A stretch of DNA of 35,278 bases, from positions 1 to 35,278 of the forward strand of contig CAMBRC010000043.1 of the NCBI GenBank assembly GCA_945869965.1. The letters are read 5' to 3'. The translations under genes were made by a program, and so were the position numbers. The notes beneath the pieces were generated by a model. That model was not told the origin of the DNA. It searched no databases and was given only the letters and a program-made list of their open reading frames with translations. Source of the stretch: Asaia bogorensis (GTDB lineage Bacteria > Pseudomonadota > Alphaproteobacteria > Acetobacterales > Acetobacteraceae). Positions 26,228 to 35,252 of the stretch are shown one piece after another (positions within the stretch are counted from its first letter, which is position 1; each line of letters begins with the position of its first letter).

Positions 26228-26240
26228 GGCAAGGTAAAGC

Positions 26241-26337
26241 CTTCTTTTTGTGAACAAAAAGAAGCAAAAAAACTTCATCCATTAGCACCGAGGCTAATGG
26301 ATGAAAGTTTTTTGGTTCTTTTTTTCAAAAAAAGAAC
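26241..26337. repeat. Composite repeat D between gap and pgk
   Basis: Left arm: palindrome 26241-26264 (CTTCTTTTTG/CAAAAAGAAG) and A-tract. Right arm: T-tract and palindrome at 26315-26337 (GTTCTTTTTT/AAAAAAGAAC). Here the arms directly abut a 14-bp inverted repeat, so the whole 97-base unit is one near-continuous palindrome, the most compact of the four copies. Confidence 0.85.
26266..26313. terminator. Bidirectional intrinsic terminator between gap and pgk
   Basis: A stem of CTTCATCCATTAGC and GCTAATGGATGAAG (one extra A) with loop ACCGAG is flanked by an A-tract before (26265-26272) and a T-tract after (26308-26313). On either strand the hairpin is followed by a run of U, the form of an intrinsic terminator. 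It would end or attenuate transcription from gap, making pgk depend on its own promoter or on read-through. Confidence 0.6.
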
Positions 26338-26362
26338 TGCTTCCTTGAACACTGGAGCCACC

Positions 26363-27550
<1,188 letters not shown>

Positions 27551-27613
27551 GTCCAGTCTTTTTTTAGACGTGACGTTTACCGGAGATTCACCTGTCTGCG
27601 GCAAGCTCCGGGA

Positions 27614-27934
27614 ATGATCTCGAACCTGTCGCCCTCGGCTTTCTCAGCCACCAGCATTCGTCCCGCCCCGTCGCGAACGGGCCCGGATCTTGGCGAGGCG
27701 TCCCAGGCTGCGGCCGCCAAGCTGGCCGCTGCCCAGGCCGCCTCTGCCGCGCAAGGGGCCGCAACCCGCGCCGCCTCGGAACGGCCGCCGGTCGAGGCGG
27801 CGGCGCGGGTCGATCGGGTCAGGGCACAAAGCGATACGCGTCCGCCTCCCGGCGTTTTGTCGCTGGGCGCCGCGCCGCCGACCTCTTCCGGCAAGCCGGC
27901 GCCGCGCGGATCGTTGCTGGATTTGTCGGTCTAG
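27614..27934 (+). CDS. Hypothetical Ala/Pro-rich small protein
   Basis: A 106-residue protein of low complexity: MISNLSPSAFSATSIRPAPS, an Ala-rich segment near residues 30-55 that could be helical (ASQAAAAKLAAAQAASAAQG), then a Pro/Ser-rich, probably disordered region and a hydrophobic end GSLLDLSV. No signal peptide, membrane segment or known motif. The composition could in part reflect G+C-rich DNA, but the defined N- and C-terminal ends and the absence of any other gene in the 440-base gap after pgk favour a real small gene. The ribosome site is poor. Confidence 0.5.
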   Translation: MISNLSPSAFSATSIRPAPSRTGPDLGEASQAAAAKLAAAQAASAAQGAATRAASERPPVEAAARVDRVRAQSDTRPPPGVLSLGAAPPTSSGKPAPRGSLLDLSV

Positions 27935-27987
27935 CCACCCCCGCATCGCCATCGGGGATTGAATTCGCGCCCCCGGCAGGGCATTTT

Positions 27988-28542
27988 ATGTCCATGCCCG
28001 AGTTCGTACGCCAAGTCCCCGACGGCGATAACCGCGAACGCAATGTGTGTGGCGATTGCGGGTTCATCGCCTACGAAAACCCAAAGATTGTCGTCGGCTC
28101 GGTGGTCGCCCACGAGGGCCGTATCCTGCTGTGCCGCCGTGCCATCGAGCCGCGGCGCGATTACTGGACGTTGCCCGCCGGCTACATGGAACTCGGCGAA
28201 ACCCTGCAGGCCGGCGCCATGCGCGAGGCGCAGGAGGAGGCCGAGGCCGATATCGCGCTGGACGGCGTGCTGGCGATGTATTCGATCAGCCGCATCGGCC
28301 AGGTGCAGGTGATCTTCCGCGCCCGCTTCGCCGATCCCGCCCTGCCCCGCTTCGCGGCGGGACCCGAGAGCCTGGAGGTCGGGCTGTTCGCCTGGGACGA
28401 CATTCCCTGGGAGCGCATCGCCTTTCCGACCGTGCGCTGGGCGCTGGATGCATGGCGGGCGAACCCGCTCGGCGCCCTCGGCGCGCCGGCCGGCAACCCG
28501 CCGGAAGACCCCGCAGGCACGTCCCGGCCGGCGGGTGTGTGA
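27988..28542 (+). CDS. Nudix hydrolase with N-terminal zinc-ribbon-like motif
   Basis: A 184-residue protein. CGDCGFIAYENPK (21-33) is a half zinc ribbon as seen in some Nudix enzymes (NudC and ADP-ribose type); the Nudix box runs from Gly65 to Ala87 (GYMELGETLQAGAMREAQEE), matching GX5EX7REUXEE, with Glu where the final Gly usually stands. It should hydrolyse a nucleoside diphosphate linked to another group, needing Mg. The C-terminal 30 residues are Pro/Gly/Ala-rich and likely disordered. Its stop overlaps the start of the following small gene by one base (TGATG). Confidence 0.9.
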   Translation: MSMPEFVRQVPDGDNRERNVCGDCGFIAYENPKIVVGSVVAHEGRILLCRRAIEPRRDYWTLPAGYMELGETLQAGAMREAQEEAEADIALDGVLAMYSISRIGQVQVIFRARFADPALPRFAAGPESLEVGLFAWDDIPWERIAFPTVRWALDAWRANPLGALGAPAGNPPEDPAGTSRPAGV

Positions 28543-28907
28543 TGGTGCGTATCCGGTCCATCCTGGCGTTCGTGCTGTTGGCGTTTCCGGCGTTGGCCGA
28601 AAAGGCACCCACCATACTGCGTGGCAACATGCCGTCACTGAGTCAGGGCCGCGCCGGCGCGCAGCGTTTCGCCCCGGCGCCGATGCCGAATCCCGATATG
28701 CTGGCCCCGATCACCCAGCGCGATACGAACGCGATCCAGCTCAGCCCCGGTCTGACCCGCACCCCCACCGGCCAGGCGCATCGCGGCGACGGCTTCGCCA
28801 ATGGCACGGCCTATACCGGCGAACTGGAAAAACGCCGTGGCGGGCTCGGCTCGAACGTGGTGCCCAGCCTGAACCTCAGGATGCCGATGCAGGTCGAGTT
28901 CCGCTAG
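28542..28907 (+). CDS. Hypothetical exported small protein
   Basis: A 121-residue protein with a clear signal peptide ([19 protein letters not shown], cleavage after ALA) and a mature part of about 100 residues without Cys, rich in Pro, Gly and Asn ([20 protein letters not shown], then [15 protein letters not shown]). I do not recognise the family. It is coupled to the Nudix gene by a TGATG overlap and converges with accC so tightly that both stop codons use the same CTAG tetranucleotide (28904-28907). Confidence 0.7.
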   Translation: MVRIRSILAFVLLAFPALAEKAPTILRGNMPSLSQGRAGAQRFAPAPMPNPDMLAPITQRDTNAIQLSPGLTRTPTGQAHRGDGFANGTAYTGELEKRRGGLGSNVVPSLNLRMPMQVEFR

Positions 28908-30244
28908 CGCCCGGCGACGAAGCGTTCCAGCCAATGGATGGTGTATTCGCCCGACTGGAAGGTCTTGTCCTCCAGGATGCGGGCGTGCAGCGGCAGGGTG
29001 GTCTTGATCCCCACGACCACGAATTCAGCCAGGCTGCGGCGCATGCGGGCGATGGCTTCGTCGCGCGTTGGGGCGTGAACGATCAGCTTGGCGATCATGC
29101 TGTCGTAATATGGCGGCACTGAGTAGCCGGCATAGAGCGCCGAATCGACGCGAACGCCGAGGCCGCCGGGGGCGTGAAAAGCGGTGACCCGGCCGGGGCT
29201 GGCGGTGAAGGTGTCGGGGTCTTCGGCGGTGATCCGGCACTCGATGGCGTGGCCGGTGAAGGTCACGTCCTTCTGCGTGTAGCCAAGGGGCTGGCCTGCG
29301 GCGATGCGGATCTGTTCGCGCACCAGGTCGACGCCGCAGACCATCTCGGTCACGGGATGCTCGACCTGAAGCCGGGTGTTCATCTCGATGAAGGCGAAGT
29401 GGCCGTCCTGGTAGAGGAACTCCAGCGTTCCCGCGTTGCGGTAGCCGAGCTTGGCCAGGCCGGAGGTGACGGTGACGCCAAGGGCATCGCGCTGCTCCGG
29501 CGTGATGGCGGGCGAGCCGGCTTCTTCCAGCAGTTTCTGGTGCCGGCGTTGCAGCGAGCAGTCGCGCTCGCCGAAATGCACGACATTGCCGTGGGCGTCG
29601 GCCATGACCTGCATTTCGATGTGGCGGGGGCGGTCGAGGTACTTCTCGATGTAAACGGCATCGTTGCCAAACGCCGCGCGGGCCTCGCCGCGGGCGACGC
29701 GCCAGGCTTCTTCGAGACCCTCGGCGGAGGTGGCGACCTTCATGCCGCGGCCGCCACCGCCGGCAGCGGCCTTGATCAGCACGGGGTAGCCAATGCTCTC
29801 GGCGACGGCAGCGGCCTCGTCGAGGTCGGACACCTCACCGGCCGAGCCCGGCACCAACGGGACACCGAGCGAGGCCATGGCGGTCTTGGCGGCGATCTTG
29901 TCGCCCATCATGCGGATATGGGCGGGCGAGGGACCGATGAAGGTCAGGCCGTGGGCCTCGACCATCTCGGCGAAGTCGGCGTTTTCCGACAGGAAGCCGT
30001 AGCCGGGATGGATCGCGTCGGCGCCGGTGATATTGGCGGCCGAGAGGATGGCGGGGATATTGAGGTAGCTGTCGCGCGCCGGGGGGGGGCCGATGCAGAC
30101 GCTCTCATCGGCCAGACGGACATGCATCGCCTCGGCATCGGCGGTGGAATGGACGGCGACCGTGGGGATGCCGAGTTCGCGGCAGGCGCGCTGGATGCGC
30201 AGCGCGATTTCGCCGCGATTGGCGATCAGGATTTTGCGGAACAA
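28904..30244 (-). CDS. accC: Acetyl-CoA carboxylase, biotin carboxylase subunit
   Basis: The 446-residue protein has the three parts of biotin carboxylase: N-terminal [20 protein letters not shown], the ATP-grasp domain with the glycine-rich lid [13 protein letters not shown] near 158-170, and the C-terminal domain with [12 protein letters not shown] (catalytic Arg/Glu region near 290). It carboxylates the biotin on AccB using ATP and bicarbonate, the first half-reaction of malonyl-CoA synthesis. It follows accB by 4 bases in the aroQ-accB-accC operon. Confidence 0.97.
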   Translation of the reverse strand: MFRKILIANRGEIALRIQRACRELGIPTVAVHSTADAEAMHVRLADESVCIGPPPARDSYLNIPAILSAANITGADAIHPGYGFLSENADFAEMVEAHGLTFIGPSPAHIRMMGDKIAAKTAMASLGVPLVPGSAGEVSDLDEAAAVAESIGYPVLIKAAAGGGGRGMKVATSAEGLEEAWRVARGEARAAFGNDAVYIEKYLDRPRHIEMQVMADAHGNVVHFGERDCSLQRRHQKLLEEAGSPAITPEQRDALGVTVTSGLAKLGYRNAGTLEFLYQDGHFAFIEMNTRLQVEHPVTEMVCGVDLVREQIRIAAGQPLGYTQKDVTFTGHAIECRITAEDPDTFTASPGRVTAFHAPGGLGVRVDSALYAGYSVPPYYDSMIAKLIVHAPTRDEAIARMRRSLAEFVVVGIKTTLPLHARILEDKTFQSGEYTIHWLERFVAGR

Positions 30245-30248
30245 CGGG

Positions 30249-30692
30249 TTATTCCAGGATCAGCAGCGGCTGGCCGTATTCGACCGGCTGGCCGGGTTCG
30301 ACCAGGATGCGCTGGACGGTGCCGGCCTTCTGGGCGCGAATTTGATTGTAGGTCTTCATCGCCTCGATCAGCAGCAGGGTCTGGCCGGCGGCAACCGTTT
30401 GACCAATGGTGACGAAGGCGGCGGTACCGGGTTCGGGGGAGAGGTAGGCCACGCCGACCATCGGGCTCAACACGGCGCCGGGGTGCTTGGCGTCGTCGGT
30501 GGCCGGGGCCGCAGCCGGGATCGGGGCGGCGGGGAGCTGGGGCATTGCGGGGGTGGCGACCGGCTGGGCGATCGTGGCGGGGGTTCGGGCGATGCGCACC
30601 CTGCCCTCCTTGGTTTCGACCTCGATTTCGGTGAGGCCGATGTCGGCGAGAATTTCGGCGAGCGCGCGGACGGTCTTGGGGTCGATGCTCAT
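30249..30692 (-). CDS. accB: Acetyl-CoA carboxylase, biotin carboxyl carrier protein
   Basis: A 147-residue BCCP: helical N-terminus ([20 protein letters not shown]), an Ala/Pro linker around residues 38-65, and a biotinyl domain with EAMK at 110-113, Lys113 being the biotinylation site. The next residues are TYNQI where MMNQI or TMNQI is commoner. It shuttles carboxybiotin between AccC and the transferase. Its start overlaps the aroQ stop as ATGA; accC follows directly. Confidence 0.96.
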   Translation of the reverse strand: MSIDPKTVRALAEILADIGLTEIEVETKEGRVRIARTPATIAQPVATPAMPQLPAAPIPAAAPATDDAKHPGAVLSPMVGVAYLSPEPGTAAFVTIGQTVAAGQTLLLIEAMKTYNQIRAQKAGTVQRILVEPGQPVEYGQPLLILE

Positions 30693-31150
30693 GCGCGTTG
30701 CTCCAGGATGTCAGCCATGGCGGTCAGTGCCAGGGCGTAGCCGCCGACGCCGAGGCCGCAGATCACGCCGACCGCCGCCTTGGAGACGAAGGAGTGGTGG
30801 CGGAACTCCTCGCGGCGGTGGATGTTGGTGATGTGCACCTCGATCACCGGCACCTCGGTGGCCAGCAGGGCATCCATCAGGGCGATCGAGGTGGTGGTGT
30901 AGCCGGCCGGGTTGATGACGATGCCGGCCGCACGGCCACGGCATTGCTGGACCCAGGTGATCAGCTCGCCCTCGCCATTGGTCTGGCGGAAATCGATGGC
31001 CAGGCCGAGCTGTTCGGCGGTCTCGGCGCACAGCGCCTCGACGTCGTCCAGCGTGGCGCTGCCATACAGATGCGGCTGGCGCAGGCCCAGCATGTTCATG
31101 TTCGGGCCGTTGAGCACGGCGATGAGCGGCAGGGATGAGGGTGTTGGCAT
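30689..31150 (-). CDS. aroQ: 3-dehydroquinate dehydratase, type II
   Basis: A 153-residue enzyme of the type II (flavodoxin-like, dodecameric) family: LNGPNMNMLGLRQPHLYG (13-30) carries the catalytic Arg24 and Tyr29; TNGEGELITWVQ and NPAGYTTTSIAL are the lid and anion site; the catalytic His is in EVHITNIHRREEF. It dehydrates 3-dehydroquinate in the shikimate pathway. The ATG at 31150 suits the family length; an upstream TTG at 31168 would add six residues. Head of the aroQ-accB-accC operon, divergent from thiS with 95 bases between. Confidence 0.95.
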   Translation of the reverse strand: MPTPSSLPLIAVLNGPNMNMLGLRQPHLYGSATLDDVEALCAETAEQLGLAIDFRQTNGEGELITWVQQCRGRAAGIVINPAGYTTTSIALMDALLATEVPVIEVHITNIHRREEFRHHSFVSKAAVGVICGLGVGGYALALTAMADILEQRA

Positions 31151-31245
31151 GGCGGCAGACCGTAGCACAGCGGGGCGTATGGCTTCAATGCGCGCATCCG
31201 CGATGGCGGTTTCTTGTCGTGGGGCGGAGGCGTGCCCATACTCGG

Positions 31246-31470
31246 ATGATGACCGATATCGGACGTACTGTTGGCTTCAGCGTGAATGGCGAGGCCCGGG
31301 CTCTGGCGGGGCCGATGACGGTTGCCGACCTGTTGGTCGCGTTGGGGTTGGATGAGCGGAAGGTGGCGGTGGAGCGGAACGAGGCGATCGTGCCGCGCTC
31401 GGTCTACAGCACGACATGGCTTGCGCCAGGCGACAGCCTGGAAATCGTGCATTTCATCGGAGGGGGCTGA
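31246..31470 (+). CDS. thiS: Sulfur carrier protein ThiS
   Basis: A 74-residue ubiquitin-like protein ending in GGG, the C-terminus on which a thiocarboxylate is formed; family signatures are [30 protein letters not shown] and [12 protein letters not shown]. It delivers sulfur for thiazole synthesis by ThiG. Two adjacent ATGs (31246, 31249) could serve as start. No THI-box (TPP riboswitch) was recognised in the short 95-base upstream region. thiG begins 4 bases after its stop. Confidence 0.93.
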   Translation: MMTDIGRTVGFSVNGEARALAGPMTVADLLVALGLDERKVAVERNEAIVPRSVYSTTWLAPGDSLEIVHFIGGG

Positions 31471-31474
31471 GGTG

Positions 31475-32266
31475 ATGGATCAGGTTGTGGGGGATCTCGA
31501 TACCTGGACGGTGGCCGGACGGGTGTTTCGGTCGCGGCTGATCGTGGGGACGGGGAAATACAAGGATCTGGAGGAGACGGCGGCGGCGATCGAAGCAAGC
31601 GGAGCGGAGATTGTCACGGTGGCGGTGCGGCGGGTGAACCTTTCGGACCCGAAGGCGCCGATGTTGCAGGATTTTGTCGATCCGAAGAAATATACCTATC
31701 TGCCGAATACCGCCGGGTGCCACACGGCGAACGAGGCGGTTCGGACGTTGCGGCTGGCGCGTGAGGCCGGGGGATGGAACCTGGTGAAGCTGGAAGTGCT
31801 GGGGCCGCCGCCGCATCTGTATCCCGATATGCAAGGCACGTTCGAAGCCGCCGCGGCGCTGATCAAGGATGGGTTCGAGGTGATGGTGTACTGCGCCGAT
31901 GATCCGCTGGCGGCCTCGCGGCTGGAGGATATGGGGTGCGTGGCGATCATGCCGCTGGGGGCGCCGATCGGGTCGGGGCTGGGGTTGCAGAACCCGGCGA
32001 TGCTGTCGTTGATGATCGAGCAGGCGAAAGTGCCGCTGCTGGTGGATGCCGGGGTGGGGACAGCGTCTGACGCCGCCATCGGGATGGAGTTGGGATGCAC
32101 CGCCGTGCTGCTGAACTCGGCGATCGCGCATGCGAAGAACCCGGTGCTGATGGCGCGGGCGATGAAGGCGGCAGTGGAGGCGGGACGGCTGGCTTTTCGC
32201 GCGGGGCGGATGCCTCGGCGGATGGGGGCTGATCCTTCCAGTCCGCTGGCTGGGCTGATCCGGTAA
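31475..32266 (+). CDS. thiG: Thiazole synthase ThiG
   Basis: A 263-residue TIM-barrel enzyme: [47 protein letters not shown], the Schiff-base Lys105 in LVKLEVLG, and phosphate-binding PIGSGLG and [11 protein letters not shown]. It builds the thiazole phosphate of thiamine from deoxyxylulose phosphate, ThiS thiocarboxylate and a dehydroglycine source. The ATG at 31475 lies in GGAGGGGGCTGAGGTG. Its 3' end is duplicated in diverged form at 34405-34582. thiE or thiO were not found next to it. Confidence 0.96.
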   Translation: MDQVVGDLDTWTVAGRVFRSRLIVGTGKYKDLEETAAAIEASGAEIVTVAVRRVNLSDPKAPMLQDFVDPKKYTYLPNTAGCHTANEAVRTLRLAREAGGWNLVKLEVLGPPPHLYPDMQGTFEAAAALIKDGFEVMVYCADDPLAASRLEDMGCVAIMPLGAPIGSGLGLQNPAMLSLMIEQAKVPLLVDAGVGTASDAAIGMELGCTAVLLNSAIAHAKNPVLMARAMKAAVEAGRLAFRAGRMPRRMGADPSSPLAGLIR

Positions 32267-32268
32267 GG

Positions 32269-32309
32269 CCAGGGCTCTGCCCTGGACCCGCTGGGGCCTG
32301 AGGCCCCAG
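32269..32309 (+). terminator. Tandem hairpins after thiG
   Basis: Two adjacent perfect stems, CCAGGGC-TCT-GCCCTGG (32269-32285) and CTGGGGCCT-G-AGGCCCCAG (32291-32309), start 3 bases after the thiG stop. They lack a following U-run, so they may be a REP-like element or a weak or Rho-assisted terminator rather than a classic intrinsic one. Confidence 0.55.
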
Positions 32310-32339
32310 ACCCCCGTTCGTTAAGGTGAAGCTTCGCTT

Positions 32340-32981
32340 ATAATGTTTTGATATCGTAATAATATGGGCGCAGTGCGCCTCGGTTGCTCGCAACTGTCTC
32401 AAAATTTCGATCGGTGGGAAGGGCCAGGTCAGGTCGATTGCTGTGGGGATAGGCGGAACTTGTGCCACTGGCGCGGACTGCCTGGGGCGACGCGGGGCGA
32501 GCGGTTGGGGGAGAGGTGACGCGGCGGCCCTGGGCGGGCGCGCCACTGGTTGCGGGCTGCGGCTCGGACGCGCGGAGGGCGGGACCGAAGTTTCGGCGAC
32601 GGGCGCTGGCATGGAGTGGCTGGTCAGACGCGCGGCGAGGCGGCCGGCATGGAAGACGGATTTTTGGCGCAGGCGTTCGAGAAGGCCGAGGCGTCGGCGT
32701 AATGGCGGCGGGTGGGAGGGGTGCCGCGCGCGCTGGGGGATGATCTGTCCGGCGGCCAGGGCGGCGATGTGGCGCTTCAGGCGCGCCATGGCCCGGTCCA
32801 TGCGGGCAAAAAGCGGCGCGGTGAGGCGGTCGGGAAGGCACAGACGGTCGGCGATCAGGCGCAGCAGGCCGACGAGGATGGCTTCCAGGCCGCAGGCGAG
32901 TTCAAGCCAAACCTCCGGATTCCCCTTGCTGGCGACCGTGGCGCGGGGCCCGGTCGGAGGGGAATGGGGTATGTTGTTCAT
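32340..32981 (-). CDS. Hypothetical small protein with C-terminal region unclear
   Basis: From the ATG at 32981 the protein has a short disordered start, then a helical segment EVWLELACGLEAILVGLLRL, ADRLCLPDRLTAPLFARMDR and AMARLKRHIAALAAG (to about residue 80), followed by a basic, Pro/Arg-rich tail. The frame has no stop before 31947, well inside the antisense of thiG; the listed end is where unique sequence gives way to the post-thiG hairpins. The helical part looks like a real protein; the rest may be decayed. It follows another small frame by 9 bases. In layout (hydrophobic/basic helix then Pro/Arg tail) it resembles the orphan frame at 6710. Confidence 0.4.
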
Positions 32982-32990
32982 GATATGTTC

Positions 32991-33125
32991 TTACGCCGGT
33001 TTGGCAAGCGATGCAAGAGATTCTTTAAAATATTTTCCAACCGCTGCGGCTTCCCGACGGTGCAGATGCCGGTCGAGTTGTTCCGGTGACAGGCCGGCAA
33101 AGGCAGCGCGGACTTCCTGCCTCAC
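32991..33125 (-). CDS. Possible small protein, start uncertain
   Basis: The minus-strand frame ending at TAA (32993-32991) encodes QEVRAAFAGLSPEQLDRHLH then REAAAVGKYFKESLASLAKP, which reads like a helical protein. The frame is open from 33218, but the only usable start codon is GTG at 33125, giving 44 residues; 31 further protein-like codons (such as GSALYARHEHSSDPNTVVEV) lie upstream of it with no start. The 5' end may therefore be lost. It precedes the frame at 32981 by 9 bases, so the two look like a small operon remnant. Confidence 0.35.
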   Translation of the reverse strand: MRQEVRAAFAGLSPEQLDRHLHRREAAAVGKYFKESLASLAKPA

Positions 33126-33225
33126 TTCAACGACGGTGTTCGGATCAGACGAGTGTTCGTGTCGTGCGTATAGAGCGCTGCCCTGACCCTCCTGCCGGTG
33201 TCGCTTCGGGCCGCGATTCTACGAT

Positions 33226-33255
33226 TTACATTCCTTTATCGTAACGTTACATAAT
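33226..33255 (+). promoter_or_regulatory. Candidate promoter with palindrome in the spacer
   Basis: TTACAT and CATAAT with 18 bases between resemble -35 and -10 boxes, 24 bases upstream of the GTG at 33280. The perfect 10-bp palindrome GTAACGTTAC (33241-33250) lies in the spacer, where a repressor dimer would block polymerase. The stretch is markedly A+T-rich compared with its surroundings. Confidence 0.35.
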
Positions 33256-33279
33256 AATGATCTAAAGAAGGATAGGGAT

Positions 33280-34275
33280 GTGGACAAGATCGCCGAGCTC
33301 ACCGCCTACACGGAATACCTCGTCCGCTTCGGCTTCCTCGGCGTGGCGGTCTTCCTCATTCTCATTGTCGCGCCGCTGGTTCAGGGGCTGCTGAAGAGCC
33401 CTGTCGCGACGAAGGCAACGTTGGCGACCGGCGGGTTGTTCTTGATCCTGTTCGGCGTCATCAATCTCATCCGCCTCACCTTCCCGTCACTGCTCCCGCA
33501 GCCCGTTGCGATGTTCAAGGGGATGGTCCAGGGCATCCCGACCAGCACCACCGTTGCCATCAAAGCGGATCTGCCCGATGCCGATGATGATCGCCCGTTC
33601 ATGAAATGGGAGCACGATCGGGTGAAGCGGGAAGTGAAGAACTTTCCCTTCGTTTTTCTCTCGAGCGAAGCGCCGAAATGCCTGACCATCTCGGTGCAGA
33701 GCGACGCGGCGGATGCCGGCAATATCGGCGGTGAACCCAGTATCTTCAATCTTCCGATTCCCAGCGACCTGCGCTGGACGCCGGATAACGCGCTGTATGC
33801 CCGGTCGATCGTCGCCGATGGACGGATGCGCATCGAATATTCGCTCCGTGGTGGCAATGCCTCGGACGCCAGGCGATTTCAGGCCGATCCGGCAGGGGAC
33901 GATGAGGCGTCGTGCCAGCGCGTGGCAGGGAGCGCGGGTCCCCTGTTCCAACTGATCTCCACCGCCTTCGCCGGCGACGCGCAGCTCGACCTGAAGTCGG
34001 TGGCATCACGGCTGAGCCACGCCGACGCCATTGTTCGCCGCGACATGCGTGTTCAACTGTCGCGCCAGGGGAGCAACGCCTTCGACACCATCCTGCCGTT
34101 GCTTCAGTCCGGCGACTATCGGCTCCAGCTCGGCGCACTGGCCGCGGTTGCCGGAATGGCGCCGGAAATTCGCGCGCGGCTTCCCGCCCCCGCCCGCTCG
34201 GCGGCCAGCGCATTGCTGTCCCACTCCGACAGGACAATGCGCGAGACCGCACAGCGGGCCTTGAGCGGGAGCTGA
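33280..34275 (+). CDS. Hypothetical membrane-anchored protein
   Basis: A 331-residue protein with two N-terminal membrane helices (FGFLGVAVFLILIVAPLVQG near 17-36 and TGGLFLILFGVINLI near 50-64), a middle region of about 150 residues with no motif I recognise, and a C-terminal part (from about 225) with short helical pairs such as SRLSHADAIVRRDMRVQLSR and LLQSGDYRLQLGALAAVAGM that look like HEAT-type repeats. The start is GTG in AAGGATAGGGATGTG. It stands alone in the segment between thiG and its duplicated 3' end. Function unknown; a membrane-tethered sensor or scaffold would fit the layout but is only a guess. Confidence 0.7.
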   Translation: MDKIAELTAYTEYLVRFGFLGVAVFLILIVAPLVQGLLKSPVATKATLATGGLFLILFGVINLIRLTFPSLLPQPVAMFKGMVQGIPTSTTVAIKADLPDADDDRPFMKWEHDRVKREVKNFPFVFLSSEAPKCLTISVQSDAADAGNIGGEPSIFNLPIPSDLRWTPDNALYARSIVADGRMRIEYSLRGGNASDARRFQADPAGDDEASCQRVAGSAGPLFQLISTAFAGDAQLDLKSVASRLSHADAIVRRDMRVQLSRQGSNAFDTILPLLQSGDYRLQLGALAAVAGMAPEIRARLPAPARSAASALLSHSDRTMRETAQRALSGS

Positions 34276-34385
34276 CGATTCATGCCAGCGGCGCAAAGTG
34301 TCGACCGATGAAGTATCGGTCAACGGCGACCGGTATGAGTCTCGACCGGACGTCCCGACCAGCCGAAGATGAAACCATATGAGAT

Positions 34386-34403
34386 GGCGGGCTGAAGCCC
34401 GCC
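34386..34403. repeat. Hairpin next to the thiG fragment
   Basis: GGCGGGC-TGAA-GCCCGCC, a perfect 7-bp stem, two bases before the thiG-like fragment begins. It may be a REP-type palindrome or a terminator for the preceding gene. Confidence 0.5.
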
Positions 34404-34404
34404 C

Positions 34405-34582
34405 TACTCGGGTGTACGGCGGTGCCGCTGAACTCGGCGATCGCGCATGCGAGGAACCGGGTGCTTATGGCGCGGACTATGAAGGCGGCGGTGGAGGCGG
34501 GGCGTTTGACTGTCCGCGCCGGGCGGATGCCGCAGCGGATGGGGGCGGCCCTTTGATCCGGAAAATGGGGTTGATCAGATAA
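34405..34582 (+). pseudogene. thiG: Diverged duplicate of the thiG 3' end
   Basis: The stretch matches the last part of thiG (about 32094-32266): it reads [20 protein letters not shown], then [20 protein letters not shown] and MPQRMGAAL, against [40 protein letters not shown] and MPRRMGADP in the intact gene. A frameshift or small deletion follows, after which GLIR and the TAA stop recur exactly as at the end of thiG. By eye, nucleotide identity over the central 118 bases is in the high eighties percent, too diverged for a very recent copy. There is no start or N-terminal part. Confidence 0.85.
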
Positions 34583-34605
34583 ACTGCCGCCCTAATCTAC
34601 CTCCC

Positions 34606-35157
34606 ATGAAACGTTCCCCGCGATCTCAACTCATGTCCAGCTTCGATCGCTCTCGGAACAATAAGGCGGAGACCGAGGAGGAGCATTTCCGATCGTTTCT
34701 CTACTTCCTGACCAGCGACTCGGAATACCCATTCGACCAGGGCGAATCTCCAGATTTCCACATAGCGTTCTCTAATCGGAAGGTCGGGGTAGAGCATGTG
34801 AGGCTATACAAACAGCGCCGCATTGCCGAAATTGAGAGCCACAATGATCAATTGCTCAACGCAATTTGCCAGGAAGCCGAACGTCTTGAACTACCATCGC
34901 TCGTCGTATTTTTTCTTTTCGGATTGGATCACCCAATCTCCCGTGGCAGGAAGGCAGAAATCGCCCGACAGGTGATTCATTTATTACGAATCCATATTCA
35001 TGAGGAAATGGAATCCATAACTCTGGATGCATTTAGTGTATATCCAGCCGAGTGGCCGCCGGAGATCGACTCGGCAATGATACATAGATGCCCAGAGGGT
35101 ATCGCCGGCGACTGGAGATGGACTGAGGCCCAGGGCTGTTCAACGCTGACAACTTAA
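34606..35157 (+). CDS. Hypothetical protein, possibly nuclease-like
   Basis: A 183-residue cytoplasmic protein I do not recognise with certainty. It is charged (EEEHFRSFLYFLTSD), has ESPDFHIAFSNRKVGVEHVR (47-66), and later IARQVIHLLRIHIHEEMESI. The spacing of Asp50 and Glu63 across two predicted beta strands recalls the PD-(D/E)xK nuclease core, but the final Lys of that motif is not evident. The gene is visibly richer in A+T than the rest of the window and uses many A/T-ending codons, indicating acquisition. Start: ATG 34606, with no good ribosome site; ATG 34633 is an alternative. Confidence 0.65.
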   Translation: MKRSPRSQLMSSFDRSRNNKAETEEEHFRSFLYFLTSDSEYPFDQGESPDFHIAFSNRKVGVEHVRLYKQRRIAEIESHNDQLLNAICQEAERLELPSLVVFFLFGLDHPISRGRKAEIARQVIHLLRIHIHEEMESITLDAFSVYPAEWPPEIDSAMIHRCPEGIAGDWRWTEAQGCSTLTT

Positions 35158-35252
35158 TCGCGTGAGCGGCGCGATGTCGGGGAAGAAAGTTGGTTCCCTC
35201 GGCGCGTTTTGTCTGAATCTATGTCGGGCAACCGCCACGAAGGTTTGCCCCG

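Noticed and set aside
29174-30412. 412-codon plus-strand frame opposite accC and accB
   Set aside because: Shadow frame of a G+C-rich gene; Gly/Asp/His-rich composition and no motif.
31151-31245. TPP riboswitch expected before thiS
   Set aside because: No CTGAGA or ACCUGAUCUGG-like THI-box elements are visible in the 95-base region.
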